Part shown: positions 26,743 through 35,309 of the stretch, piece after piece
How the letters are laid out: each line of letters opens with the position of its first letter
Numbering within the stretch: the stretch's first letter is position 1
Position numbers and translations under genes: made by a program
DNA from: Iamia sp038233075
GTDB lineage: Bacteria; Actinomycetota; Acidimicrobiia; Acidimicrobiales; Iamiaceae
NCBI GenBank assembly: GCA_038233075.1
Contig: JBBSMQ010000001.1
Location: 62,001 to 126,000 of the forward strand
Direction of reading: 5' to 3'
Length of the DNA: 64,000 nucleotides
Notes under the pieces: model-generated
What the model saw: only the letters and a program-made list of their open reading frames with translations
What the model was told of the DNA's origin: nothing
Databases searched by the model: none

Positions 26743-27666
26743 GTGGCGACTGCCCCGGAGCCGCTGGAGCGACTGCGGCGCGCCCCGATCGAGCTGCTGG
26801 GCCGCATCGTCGAGAGCAGCAACGCCACCTTCCTGGTGACGGTAGGCGAGTCCGCCGATGATGCTCCCGACCCCGTCGACGGTGACGAGGGGCCCCTGGC
26901 CGGGCTGGGTGCAGAGGTGCGCGTCGGTCGCCCCGACGACGAGGAGCTCGACGACCTCTGGGATGACGAGCCGTGGGACGAGGACGAGGAGGACGGGGCG
27001 GAGGACGACGGAGCGGAGGACGACGGAGCGACCGAACAGGGAGGCGACCGCGACGAGGACGACCACGGCCTGCCCCCTGGCCTCAAGGCGGTGTACAAGC
27101 CGCTGCAGGGCGAACGGCCGCTCTGGGACTTCCCCCAGGGCCTCTACCGCCGCGAGGTGGCGGCCTACGAGCTGAGCCGCGCCCTCGGCTGGGATCTCAT
27201 CCCGGGCACGGTGGCGCGGAACGATGTCCTGGGGGTGGGCTCGCTGCAACGCTTCGTCGAGGCCGACTTCGCCCGCCACTACTTCGTGCTGCGCGACGAG
27301 GGCCGCCACGACGAGCAGCTCCTGCGCATGGCCGTCTTCGACGTCCTCGTCAACAACACCGATCGCAAGGGCGGCCACGTGCTCGTCGACGCCGAGGACC
27401 ACATCTGGGGCATCGACAACGCCTTGTGCTTCTCGACCGAGGCCCGACTCCGCACCGTCATCTGGGACTTCGGCGGTGAGCCCATCCCCGACGACCTGCT
27501 CGACGCGGTGGCCTCGCTCATCGACGGTGGGGTCCCCGACGCGGTGACCGACCACCTCCTGCCCGAGGAGGTGGGACGTCTGGAACGGCGAGCCCGGGTG
27601 CTGCGCTCGGCCGGTCAGCTCCCCCACGACCCGACCGGCCGCCAGATCCCCTGGCCGCTCCTGTAG
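26743..27666 (+). CDS. SCO1664-family protein (kinase-like fold)
   Basis: A 307-residue protein of unknown function. The family's blocks include RIVESSNATFLVTV at the N-terminus, AVYKPLQGERPLWDFPQGLY (the Lys may be the ATP-binding lysine of a PI3/4-kinase-like fold), RREVAAYELSRALGWDLIPG, VFDVLVNNTDRKGGHVLVD and HIWGIDNALCF. An acidic insertion (residues about 40-105, Asp/Glu-dominated) is longer than I expect for the family. Start GTG 26743, six bases after DUF3090. mshC, the usual next gene in Streptomyces, is missing; a response regulator follows instead. Confidence 0.9.
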   Translation: MATAPEPLERLRRAPIELLGRIVESSNATFLVTVGESADDAPDPVDGDEGPLAGLGAEVRVGRPDDEELDDLWDDEPWDEDEEDGAEDDGAEDDGATEQGGDRDEDDHGLPPGLKAVYKPLQGERPLWDFPQGLYRREVAAYELSRALGWDLIPGTVARNDVLGVGSLQRFVEADFARHYFVLRDEGRHDEQLLRMAVFDVLVNNTDRKGGHVLVDAEDHIWGIDNALCFSTEARLRTVIWDFGGEPIPDDLLDAVASLIDGGVPDAVTDHLLPEEVGRLERRARVLRSAGQLPHDPTGRQIPWPLL

Positions 27667-27893
27667 GCGGCCGGCCGACGGGTCCTGCGCCCGGTCCCAC
27701 CCTCGCCCTCGATCCGCGGACCCAACCAGGGGCGGCCTCGCACCGCACTGATCGTTGACGCCGCAACAGGACCCATCCACTCGAGGGCAAGGACGATGGC
27801 ACGAGCCGCTCATGTGCGCCTCCGCACGTCGTACTTGCCGTCGGCGCGGCGTCGCCCGAGCGTTGATGTCGTCGACGGGTCGGCCGGGGCACC

Positions 27894-28760
27894 ATGAGCG
27901 CACACGCACGCGAGCCGGGAGCAGCGACGGGACCGACCCACCGGGCCGCCCTGTCGTCGGCGCACTCCGTCGCGGCCGACGACACCGCGCTCGACCAGGT
28001 GGCTCCAGGCCCGGCCGAGCCACCGTCCGCCCTGGCCGTCGACATCCGCTCCGACGGTGTCGACGAACCCGTCGGCGCCCACATCCCGCTCATCGTGGCC
28101 GATCTCACCCTGGCCACCCGCCTCGCCTACCGCTTCGACCAGAGGGGGAACACGGTCAAGGTGGCGCCGACGGCTCGGGCCGCCGAGTCGCTCCTCGACA
28201 GGTCCCCCTTCGATGCCGTGGTGATCGATCTCGACACCGACGGGTTCTCCGCCCACCGACTCGTCCGACAGCTGCCCGCGCCGTCCGGCCCGGCCGCCGT
28301 GCTCCTCCGCAGCGGCGCCGAGCCGACCGAGCGCGTCCGTTGGCTCAAGGCGGGCGCCTCGGACTTCGTGCCCTCGCCGATCGCCGCCGACGAGGTGGTC
28401 GCGAGGGTCGAGGTCGTGCTGCGCCGTCGCCCGCCGGTCGAGGACGCGCCCTGGACGACCATGGTGGGGACGGTGCGCGTCAACGACACGACCGGAGAGG
28501 TGGAGGTGGACGGTCGTCGGCACCGCCTCTCACCGATGGAGCACAAGCTCCTCCGGCACCTGGCCAGCGCGCCCGGCACGGTCTTCACGCGCCAGGAGCT
28601 CCTGCGCGACGTCTGGGGGTACACGACGGGCAGCGACGCGACCGTCGCCGTCCACATCCGGAAGCTGCGGGAGAAGATCGAGCGCAACGGCGATCGTCCG
28701 AGGCTGGTCCGGACCCGTCGGGGCATTGGCTACTACCTCTCGCTGCCGCCCACCGGTTGA
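27894..28760 (+). CDS. Orphan OmpR-family response regulator with degenerate receiver
   Basis: A 288-residue DNA-binding regulator. An unusual 60-residue disordered N-terminus precedes a receiver domain (about 63-183). In it VVIDLDTDGF holds the likely phospho-accepting Asp and LRSGAEP the Ser/Thr switch. The invariant Lys of the final loop is missing: DFVPSP replaces the usual D-Y-x-x-K-P. The C-terminal winged helix (about 190-285) is complete: RRHRLSPMEHKLLRHLAS, VFTRQELLRDVWGY, ATVAVHIRKLREKIE and VRTRRGIGYYL. No histidine kinase is adjacent. It may act without phosphorylation. Confidence 0.9.
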   Translation: MSAHAREPGAATGPTHRAALSSAHSVAADDTALDQVAPGPAEPPSALAVDIRSDGVDEPVGAHIPLIVADLTLATRLAYRFDQRGNTVKVAPTARAAESLLDRSPFDAVVIDLDTDGFSAHRLVRQLPAPSGPAAVLLRSGAEPTERVRWLKAGASDFVPSPIAADEVVARVEVVLRRRPPVEDAPWTTMVGTVRVNDTTGEVEVDGRRHRLSPMEHKLLRHLASAPGTVFTRQELLRDVWGYTTGSDATVAVHIRKLREKIERNGDRPRLVRTRRGIGYYLSLPPTG

Positions 28761-28857
28761 GACCCTCCGTCGGCGGGCCGAGCGGCGCGCCCGGTCGTCC
28801 TCGCGGACCAGGGAGCCTGCCGCCCTGCGGCTGGTGTCTGCCGTCCCGGCTGACCAG

Positions 28858-29277
28858 TCAGTCCAGGTCGGCCAGGCGACGGGCGGTGGGCTCGACCTCC
28901 TCGAGGGCCAGGGCCACCTCCATCGTGCGCCGGGCAGAGCTGACCACGATGATCTCGGCGCTCTCACCGTAGAACGACTCCGCCTTGTAGCGGACGGCCC
29001 GGACCGCGACCTCCAGCGGCGGATCGAGGCTGATCGGAGCCTCCCCCTGGCGGGTCACCAGCGCGACCTCGCTCGGATCATCGACGACGAAGGCCACTCC
29101 ACCTCCGTCGGGTCCAGGCAGGTGCAGCGTGCCGTCCACCCACGCTCCCCATCCCCGGGAGGTCGTCCGCCGGGCTCGACAGGGCACACCGACCGCGGCG
29201 CCGACCTCGAGGGCGAGGATCCGCGCCACCCGCGGCCGACGGGCACGCCGAGACCGCGTGCGGGGAGAGCGGGGCAT
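28858..29277 (-). CDS. Hypothetical protein (139 aa)
   Basis: No family recognised. The first 35 residues are Arg-rich and basic. The rest is beta-rich (WVDGTLHLPGPDGGGVAFVV, EVALVTRQGEAPISLDPP, AEIIVVSSARRTMEVALALE), which could suit a small barrel, and ends with an acidic helix (LEEVEPTARRLADLD). A later start is possible because the Arg-rich part may not be translated. It is 73 bp upstream of nothing else on its strand and runs toward the response regulator. Confidence 0.55.
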   Translation of the reverse strand: MPRSPRTRSRRARRPRVARILALEVGAAVGVPCRARRTTSRGWGAWVDGTLHLPGPDGGGVAFVVDDPSEVALVTRQGEAPISLDPPLEVAVRAVRYKAESFYGESAEIIVVSSARRTMEVALALEEVEPTARRLADLD

Positions 29278-29350
29278 CAGGTGGGACGCTGTGGTTCGGC
29301 AAACCTCGCTCGCGAGGCGCCCAATCGGACCGACGAACGCAACGGGAACG

Positions 29351-30316
29351 TCAGCGAGCCTGCAGCGCCTCGATGAGCTTGGGCAGCACCTTGTGGACGT
29401 CGCCCACGATGCCCAGGTCGGCGACGCCGAAGATGGGCGCCTCCGGGTCCTTGTTGATGGCCACGATGTTCTTCGAGCCCTTCATGCCCACCATGTGCTG
29501 GGTGGCCCCGGAGATGCCGGCGGCGATGTAGACGGTCGGCTTGACCACCTTGCCGGTCTGGCCCACCTGGTACGAGTAGGGCACCCAGCCGGCGTCGACG
29601 ATGGCCCGCGAGGCGCCCGGGGCGCCCTTCAGGAGCTTGGCCAGGTCCTCGATCATGTCGAACTTGCCGGCCTCGCCCAGGCCGCGCCCGCCGGAGACGA
29701 CGACCGCCGCCTCGTCCAGCTTCGGACCCGAGGTCTCCTCGATGTGGCGGTCGAGGATCTTGGCCGCACCGGCGGCGCCGACATCGGGGACAGCCAGCTC
29801 GGCCACCTCGGCCGCACCGCCGCCGGACTCCTCGGCCTCGAAGGACTTGGGGCGGAAGGCGGCCAGGGCGGGGGCACCCGCGGCGAACTTCGTCTTGACG
29901 ATCTCGGTGCCGCCGAAGACGGGCTCGGAGACGACGATGCTGTCGCCGTCCTCCTCGACGTCGTTGTTGTTGGTGATGACCGGCTTGTCGAGCTTCACCG
30001 AGAGGCGGGCGGCGATGTCGCGCCCGTCGTAGGTGGAGCCGAACATGATGAGGTCGGGGGCGTCGCCGCCCTCGATGGCGGCGGCCAGGGCGGCCGCGAC
30101 GTGCACGCCCTGCATGCCGCCCTGGAGGTCGCCGGTGGCGTGGACCTTCGTGGCGCCGTGGGCCCCGAGGGTCTCGGCCACGGCATCGGCGGGACCGCCG
30201 ACGAAGGCCTCGACCTGGTCGCTGAGGGTGCGGGCCTTGGCCAGGATCTCGAGGGTGATCGATGCGATCTCGTCCTCGGTGACCTCGCAGTGGACCCAGA
30301 TCTTGGAGAGAGCCAT
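29351..30316 (-). CDS. etfA: Electron transfer flavoprotein alpha subunit (FixB family)
   Basis: Carries the FAD of the heterodimeric electron transfer flavoprotein, which takes electrons from acyl-CoA dehydrogenases and hands them to ETF-quinone oxidoreductase. It has 321 residues. The C-terminal FAD-binding block is complete: VVVSGGRGLGEAGKFDMIED, ASRAIVDAGWVPYSYQVGQTG, YIAAGISGATQHMVGMKGSK and IVAINKDPEAPIFGVADLGI. It follows etfB by 17 bp on the same strand. The two acyl-CoA dehydrogenases at 19.7-22.3 kb are plausible donors. Confidence 0.96.
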   Translation of the reverse strand: MALSKIWVHCEVTEDEIASITLEILAKARTLSDQVEAFVGGPADAVAETLGAHGATKVHATGDLQGGMQGVHVAAALAAAIEGGDAPDLIMFGSTYDGRDIAARLSVKLDKPVITNNNDVEEDGDSIVVSEPVFGGTEIVKTKFAAGAPALAAFRPKSFEAEESGGGAAEVAELAVPDVGAAGAAKILDRHIEETSGPKLDEAAVVVSGGRGLGEAGKFDMIEDLAKLLKGAPGASRAIVDAGWVPYSYQVGQTGKVVKPTVYIAAGISGATQHMVGMKGSKNIVAINKDPEAPIFGVADLGIVGDVHKVLPKLIEALQAR

Positions 30317-30333
30317 GTGTCTGCCTTTCGTCT

Positions 30334-31113
30334 TCAGAGGACCTTGAGGCCGTCGAGGAACTCGACGATCTTCGCGTGGCCCTCGCCATCGTCCTCGATG
30401 ACCTCGCCGGCCTCGCGCTCGGGGGCGGGGGACACGTCGACGATCTCCTGACCGGCACCGGCCCAGCCGACCACGTCACCGTCGACCCCGAGGTCGGAGA
30501 CGGTCAGGGTGTCGAGGGGCTTGGACTTGGCCGCCATGATCCCCTTGAAGGAGGGGTAGCGGGGCTCGACCACACCGGCGGTCACCGAGACCACGGCGGG
30601 GAGCGGCGACTCACACTGGTCGTAACCGGCCTCGGTCTGACGGCGCACCTTGACGGTGCTGTCGGAGATGTCGACCTCCTTGGCGAAGGTGATCGATGGC
30701 AGGTCGAGAAGGGCGGCGACCTGTTCGGGGACGGTGCCCGTGTAGCCGTCGGACGACTCGGTGCCGGCGAGGACGAGGTCGTAGCCCTCGGCCTTGCCGA
30801 TGGCCGCGGCCAGGACCTTGGCGCTGTCCAGGGCGCCGGCACCGGCCAGGGTGTCGTCGCTCACGAGGATGGCCTTGGCCGCCCCCATGGCGAGGGCCTG
30901 GCGGAGACCGCTGACCTCTTCGTTCGGGGCCATGGACACGAGGGTGACCTCGCCCTCCCCGGCCTTGTCGACGAGCTGCAGCGCCATCTCCACGCCGTAG
31001 GTATCAGACTCGTCGAGGATGAGCTTCCCGTCCCGCTTGAGAGTGTGATCCGGGTTGAGAGCACCGGGATCAGCAGGGTCCGGGATCTGCTTGACACAGA
31101 CGACCACGTTCAT
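30334..31113 (-). CDS. etfB: Electron transfer flavoprotein beta subunit (FixA family)
   Basis: The partner of EtfA, binding AMP in known ETFs. The start MNVVVCVKQIPDPADPG (ATG 31113) and blocks LDESDTYGVEMALQLVD, YDLVLAGTESSDGYTGTVPE and VSVTAGVVEPRYPSFKGIMA are characteristic. The product is 259 residues; the frame continues upstream through the divergent PAP2 gene and is not used. It is the first gene of etfBA. The 19 bp between its start and the PAP2 start (31133) is short for two promoters, so one of them probably uses a promoter inside the other gene. Confidence 0.96.
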   Translation of the reverse strand: MNVVVCVKQIPDPADPGALNPDHTLKRDGKLILDESDTYGVEMALQLVDKAGEGEVTLVSMAPNEEVSGLRQALAMGAAKAILVSDDTLAGAGALDSAKVLAAAIGKAEGYDLVLAGTESSDGYTGTVPEQVAALLDLPSITFAKEVDISDSTVKVRRQTEAGYDQCESPLPAVVSVTAGVVEPRYPSFKGIMAAKSKPLDTLTVSDLGVDGDVVGWAGAGQEIVDVSPAPEREAGEVIEDDGEGHAKIVEFLDGLKVL

Positions 31114-31132
31114 GGTGGGAGTCTGGCGGCTG

Positions 31133-31810
31133 ATGGACGACGGGCCAAATCCAGCGGGAACGCGCGTCGCGCCCTGGCCGCGGCCCGGTTGGGCCTGGGT
31201 CGGCAGCGGGGCGGCCGTGCTGGCAGCGACCACCCTCTTGGCTCTGAGGCCGGGGGTACGGGCCGGTGAGGAGCCGGTCTTCATCGCGTTCAACGACCTG
31301 CCCAGGGGGGTGGGACTCCCCCTGGTGGTGCTGATGCCCCTGGGTGCCGGTGTCGGGGCCCTCGTGCTGGTGGGGGCGGCGCTGCTGCTCCGTCGGGTGC
31401 GCCTCGGCGTGGCGGCGTTCGCGGCCTGGGGCCTGGGCCGGGCGTCGAGCGCGGTCCTGAAGGCATGGGTCGACCGGCCTCGGCCCAGTCTGCTGATCAA
31501 CGGTGTCACCCTCCGCCAGTCCCCGCCCCGGGACCTGGCGTTCCCGTCGGCCCACACCACCGGTGCGGTGGCCCTGGCGGTGGTGGCGGCATGGGCGTTG
31601 CCCCGGGCGCGGTCGCCGGCGGTCGGTGTCGCCGTGCTCGTGGCCGCGGCCCGGATGTACGTCGGGGTGCACCTCCCGCTGGACCTGCTGGGCGGCGCCG
31701 CGCTGGGTCTCCTGGCGGGGACGACGGCGACGGCTGCGATCGACCGCTGGTGGCCCGTCGCGCCGAGCCGTGGGAGTGGTCATCGATCACGACCTGGCGC
31801 TCACCGCTGA
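31133..31810 (+). CDS. PAP2-family membrane phosphatase
   Basis: A membrane phosphatase of the type 2 phosphatidic-acid family, likely acting on a lipid phosphate at the outer face of the membrane. It has 225 residues and about five hydrophobic segments. The three signature motifs are present: KAWVDRPRP, FPSAHTTGA and RMYVGVHLPLDLLGGAA. ATG 31133 is chosen; an earlier start would overlap etfB. The next gene, a glycerophosphodiesterase, is 18 bp downstream on the same strand. Confidence 0.88.
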   Translation: MDDGPNPAGTRVAPWPRPGWAWVGSGAAVLAATTLLALRPGVRAGEEPVFIAFNDLPRGVGLPLVVLMPLGAGVGALVLVGAALLLRRVRLGVAAFAAWGLGRASSAVLKAWVDRPRPSLLINGVTLRQSPPRDLAFPSAHTTGAVALAVVAAWALPRARSPAVGVAVLVAAARMYVGVHLPLDLLGGAALGLLAGTTATAAIDRWWPVAPSRGSGHRSRPGAHR

Positions 31811-31828
31811 AGCTCTAGTTTCGGTGCG

Positions 31829-32551
31829 ATGGGCGGACGTCGCTCGCACCGTGGCACCGCCGTGATCGCGCATCGCACCTGTCCGCTCGACGCCCCCGAG
31901 AACAGCCGCGAAGGGGTGGCCACCGCGTCGGCGCAGGGAGCCGACGCGGTCGAGATCGACCTGCGTCTGAGTCGCGACGGCATCCCGGTGCTGTCTCACG
32001 ACCCCCTCACCCTTCGCACCACTGGCTGGCCCTGGGTCGTGGCCTGGACCCGCGCCGCGCGCCTCACCTCCCTCGGTCTACGGGGCTCGACCGAGACCCT
32101 CCCCTCGTTCGCCGACATCCTGGCGGTGCTCCCCGGGGGCCTCGACCTCGCCGTCGACGTCAAGGACGGCGCCGCCATGACCGCCGCCATCGTGGCCCTG
32201 GACGAGACCGGCCTGCTTCCCCGGGCGAGGCTCTGGTCCTCCGATGCCGACGCGGTGGCCGTGGCCGGGCGTCGGGCGCCGGCCAACGAGCGGGCCTGGC
32301 TCCACGACACCCGGGAGGAGCGCGCCAGCCTCGGCTACGTCCGGAGAGCGTCGGAGGTGGGGGCCAACGCCATCAGCGTGACCGACGTCGGGCTCACGCC
32401 GGAGGTGGTGCAGGCGGGCCACGACCTGGGCCTGACCGTCAACGCCTGGGCCCGCACCCGGGCGGCGCAGGCGCGGGTGCTCGACTGCGGCCCCGACAGC
32501 GTGGTCACCGACTGGGTGAGCGACGCCCTGTCCCAGCTCGGCGGTCGCTGA
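31829..32551 (+). CDS. Glycerophosphodiester phosphodiesterase
   Basis: Hydrolyses glycerophosphodiesters to glycerol-3-phosphate and an alcohol. The 240-residue protein has VIAHRTCPLDAPENSREGV (the HR and the E-N pair that bind metal and substrate), ADAVEIDLRLSRDGIPVLSHD and the C-terminal VNAWARTRAAQARVLDCGPD. No signal peptide is visible, suggesting a cytoplasmic form. It is probably co-transcribed with the PAP2 gene; a second, divergent member of the family lies at 34.6-35.3 kb on the minus strand. Confidence 0.93.
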   Translation: MGGRRSHRGTAVIAHRTCPLDAPENSREGVATASAQGADAVEIDLRLSRDGIPVLSHDPLTLRTTGWPWVVAWTRAARLTSLGLRGSTETLPSFADILAVLPGGLDLAVDVKDGAAMTAAIVALDETGLLPRARLWSSDADAVAVAGRRAPANERAWLHDTREERASLGYVRRASEVGANAISVTDVGLTPEVVQAGHDLGLTVNAWARTRAAQARVLDCGPDSVVTDWVSDALSQLGGR

Positions 32552-32563
32552 CCGCGGCCAGGG

Positions 32564-33098
32564 TCAGGTCGGCACGGGCTGTCGGGGACCCTCGGGAGCC
32601 CGCTCCCAGAGGCGCCGACCCAGGAAGCGCCAGATGAGCCACACGGCGATGACGAACAGGGCTGCCCCCCGCAGGGTGTTGAGCAGGAAGGTGCCCCACC
32701 CCGGCCAGTCCGCCGGCGCCTTGTCCACGAAGGAGGGACCTCCCCAGCTCAGGTCGTTGGGGGCACGGTCACCGGAGCGGAAGCGGGCGATGAAGGTCCA
32801 GGCGAAGATCCGGGTCGCGCCGTAGCAGAAGTAGGCACGGTGTAGGGCCAACAGGGCCCGGTTCGAGAGGCGGAACCGGCGTCGCAGCCACCCCCACGCG
32901 GCGTCGTCTCCGACGATGCGAGTGAAGAAGAACTCGCGGGTCAACGCCTTCCAGCCGAAGAGGACCAGCACCAGCCAGAACGCGTCCCAGACGCAGCCCA
33001 GACTGGAGTAGTAGGCGTCGGCATCGCCGAACTTCCCCTCCTGCGAGGCGTAGGCCCACGATGACGTAGCTCTCGAGCTCGTGGGCGGCCCAGCTCAC
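32564..33098 (-). pseudogene. Membrane protein gene with internal deletion or frameshift
   Basis: The C-terminal frame (32564 to about 33060) encodes SQEGKFGDADAYYSSLGC, DAFWLVLVLFGWKALTREFF, ALLALHRAYFCYGATRIFAW and a final hydrophobic segment GAALFVIAVWLIWRFLG. It has no suitable start. An adjacent frame begins at GTG 33098 with VSWAAHELESYVIVGL, the kind of start (SWAxHE) I associate with actinobacterial multi-spanning membrane proteins of the metal-dependent-hydrolase type. The frames meet near 33055-33065. If they belong together, the middle of the gene (several membrane segments) has been lost. Confidence 0.5.
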
Positions 33099-33147
33099 CG
33101 GCGCTCCGTCCACGCGCTCACGAATCGGTGCCGGGCGGGCAGCACAG

Positions 33148-33363
33148 TCATCGCCGATCGCCCTCGTCGCCGTCGGCGGGGGCGGGAGCCGGCAAGGGCA
33201 CGCCCGGGCCATCCGGGTCCTCGACGCCGAGCACGCGCAGCACCAGTGGCGTCACCAGCGTCACCCAGGCCACAAACCAGGCCGGGCCCACGATCCAGTT
33301 GAGCACCAGGCTGCGGACGAAGAACCCGGCGATCACGAAGCTGATCGCCGCCACCGCGTACAC
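33148..33363 (-). CDS. Small membrane protein (71 aa or slightly longer)
   Basis: Two hydrophobic helices (YAVAAISFVIAGFFVRSLVL and WFVAWVTLVTPLVLRVLGV) followed by an acidic and Pro-rich cytoplasmic tail. The function is unknown. GTG 33363 is the first standard start; the frame remains open above it with plausible residues (ERTRRIELG just before), so the true N-terminus may lie upstream or the start may have been lost to the adjacent repeat. Confidence 0.6.
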   Translation of the reverse strand: MYAVAAISFVIAGFFVRSLVLNWIVGPAWFVAWVTLVTPLVLRVLGVEDPDGPGVPLPAPAPADGDEGDRR

Positions 33364-33410
33364 CCCCAGCTCGATGCGCCGGGTTCGCTCATCGTCTTGC
33401 CTCCGCCCGT

Positions 33411-33445
33411 GCTTGCTGGGTCGCCTCGCCTTTCGGCTCGTCTCC
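33411..33445 (+). repeat. 35-bp dispersed repeat, copy 1
   Basis: Matches 55641-55675 at 32 of 35 bases (core GGGTCGCCTCGCC then CGGCTCGTCTCC). Copy 2 ends exactly at the metY stop codon. Here it separates the small membrane protein from the diacylglycerol-kinase-family gene. Confidence 0.75.
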
Positions 33446-33520
33446 GGAGGTGGGACGATCGGGGTCGGCGGCCCCTCGCCGCTCCCCGTGGCGGTGCCGG
33501 TCGCCTACCGTCGCCGGACC

Positions 33521-34474
33521 GTGCGCCTCGTCCTGCTCGTCAACCCGTTCTCCTCGTCGGTCACGGCGCGGGCCCGGGTGGTCATCCGCAAGGCCCTCTC
33601 GGCCGACCACGAGGTGGAGCTGGTGGAGACCCAGCGTCGGGACCACGCCACCCGGCTGGCGCGCGGCGCCGCCGCCGACGGGGCCGAGGTCGTCGTGGTG
33701 CTGGGCGGCGACGGCACGCTCAACGAGGCCGCCAACGGGCTGGTGGGCACGCAGACGGCGCTGGCCACCCTGCCCGGCGGATCGACCAACGTCTTCGCCC
33801 GCACCATCGGGCTGGCCAACGACCCCATCGAGGCCACCGGGCAGCTGCTCGACGCCCTCGCGACGCGGTCCATCCGCCGGGTCGGGTTGGGCTCGGTCAA
33901 CGGCCGCTACTTCCTGTTCCACGTCGGTCTCGGGTTCGACGCGGCGGTGATCGAACAGGTCGAGCGGCGACCGCAGACCAAGCGGTACATGGGTCATCCG
34001 TTGTTCGTCTACTCGGCCTTCAGCACCTGGTTCCGCCACTTCGACCGCAGCCGGGCCCGCTTCGAGGTGCGCTTCCCCGACGGCCCCGACCCCGACCGGA
34101 TCGTCGACGATGCCTCCTTCGCCGTGATCTTGAACACCAACCCCTACACCTACCTCGGCAACCGTCCCCTCGACATCGCCCCGTGGGTCACCCTCGACAC
34201 CGCCCTGACCGCCATCAGCATCCGCTCCCTGCGCCTCGACTCCATCCTGCGGGTGGCGGGCGCCGCCGTCACCGGAGGCGGACGAGTGGGGCGGGTCGGC
34301 TCCGTGGACGAGCGCCGGGAGGTCAGTGCCGTGGAGATCACCGGCTACGGCCCGTTCCCCTACCAGGTCGACGGCGACCACCTCGGCGACGTCGAGTCCC
34401 TGACCATCCGCCACCAGGCCGCGGTGCTCGACATGGTGCTCCCCGACCCCACGGGAACACCGAGCCTGCCCTGA
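33521..34474 (+). CDS. Diacylglycerol kinase-family lipid kinase
   Basis: A soluble lipid kinase of the DagK/YegS type, 317 residues. The N-terminal catalytic domain has RLVLLVNPFSSSVTAR, the nucleotide-binding VVVLGGDGTLNEAANGL (GGDGT) and ATLPGGSTNVFARTIGL, with the usual LPxGTxN replaced by LPGGSTN. HVGLGFDAAVIEQVERRP and a C-terminal beta sandwich (VEITGYGPFPYQVDGDHLG) complete the fold. GTG 33521 is chosen because the family begins here; the frame runs upstream through the membrane protein gene. Its substrate could be diacylglycerol or a related lipid. Confidence 0.93.
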   Translation: MRLVLLVNPFSSSVTARARVVIRKALSADHEVELVETQRRDHATRLARGAAADGAEVVVVLGGDGTLNEAANGLVGTQTALATLPGGSTNVFARTIGLANDPIEATGQLLDALATRSIRRVGLGSVNGRYFLFHVGLGFDAAVIEQVERRPQTKRYMGHPLFVYSAFSTWFRHFDRSRARFEVRFPDGPDPDRIVDDASFAVILNTNPYTYLGNRPLDIAPWVTLDTALTAISIRSLRLDSILRVAGAAVTGGGRVGRVGSVDERREVSAVEITGYGPFPYQVDGDHLGDVESLTIRHQAAVLDMVLPDPTGTPSLP

Positions 34475-34553
34475 CCGGGGCGGGATGGGCGGGACCCTGG
34501 GCGGGCTCCTCGGTCGGTACGTCACCCTGCTCGGCCGTTCCGGAACCTGGCGG

Positions 34554-35294
34554 CTACCGGGCACCGAGGGCGGACCGGGCCACATCGGGGACGTTGGTCA
34601 CGATGCCGTCGACGCCCCATGAGGCGAGGCGCACCATGTCGTCGGGGTCGTCGACGGTCCACGCGTTGACGGCCACGCCGTGGGAGTGGGCCTCGGCCAC
34701 GAGGTCCGGGGTGATCCACCCGGCCCAGGGGTGCAGCGCCCGGTGACCGTGGGCCACCACATCGGCCAGCGCGGTGGCGCCATCGACGTGGATGTGCAAC
34801 AGGGCGGTCGCCAGGTCAGGGGCGCGCTGGCGGACCCGATCGATGGTGGGCCGGTGGAAGCACGAGACGAGGGTGCGGGCCGCGCTGCCCCGCGCCTCGA
34901 CCTCGGCCACCACCGCCTCGGCCACCCGGTCGGCCGGGTCGAAGTCGGCGTCGCCGGGCAGGTTCTTGATCTCGATGTTCACGATCAGGTCACCGCAGGC
35001 GTCGAGGGCCTCGGCCAGGGTGGGCACCGAGTCGGGCAGGTCGGGTCGGCGCGTCTCGACCAGGATGCGGCCGTCGGCCAGGATGTCGTCGTGGGAGACG
35101 ACCACGGCGCCCTCCGCGGTGCGGCGGGCGTCGAGTTCCACCGCGTCCGCGCCCAGGGGCCCGGCCGCGGCGAAGGCGGCGACGGTGTTCTCCGGGTGGG
35201 CCGCCGACGCACCGCGGTGGGCGATCACGAGCGGCGGTGGGGTCCGCGTCCTCCGCCCGTCATCGGGGCCTGTGGGTGGGGTCAGCGGATGCAT
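34554..35294 (-). CDS. Glycerophosphodiester phosphodiesterase (second copy)
   Basis: A 246-residue GDPD. LVIAHRGASAAHPENTVAAF and GADAVELDARRTAEGAVVVS carry the metal and substrate residues (HRG, PENT, ELD, then HDD), and the end of the barrel is VNAWTVDDPDDMVRLASWGV followed by VDGIVTNVPDVAR. It keeps a more standard active site than the copy at 31829 (HRGA rather than HRTC). It converges on the lipid-kinase gene with 79 bp between stops and diverges from the wbl promoter. Confidence 0.94.
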   Translation of the reverse strand: MHPLTPPTGPDDGRRTRTPPPLVIAHRGASAAHPENTVAAFAAAGPLGADAVELDARRTAEGAVVVSHDDILADGRILVETRRPDLPDSVPTLAEALDACGDLIVNIEIKNLPGDADFDPADRVAEAVVAEVEARGSAARTLVSCFHRPTIDRVRQRAPDLATALLHIHVDGATALADVVAHGHRALHPWAGWITPDLVAEAHSHGVAVNAWTVDDPDDMVRLASWGVDGIVTNVPDVARSALGAR

Positions 35295-35309
35295 CGGGCA
35301 AAAAAGTGC

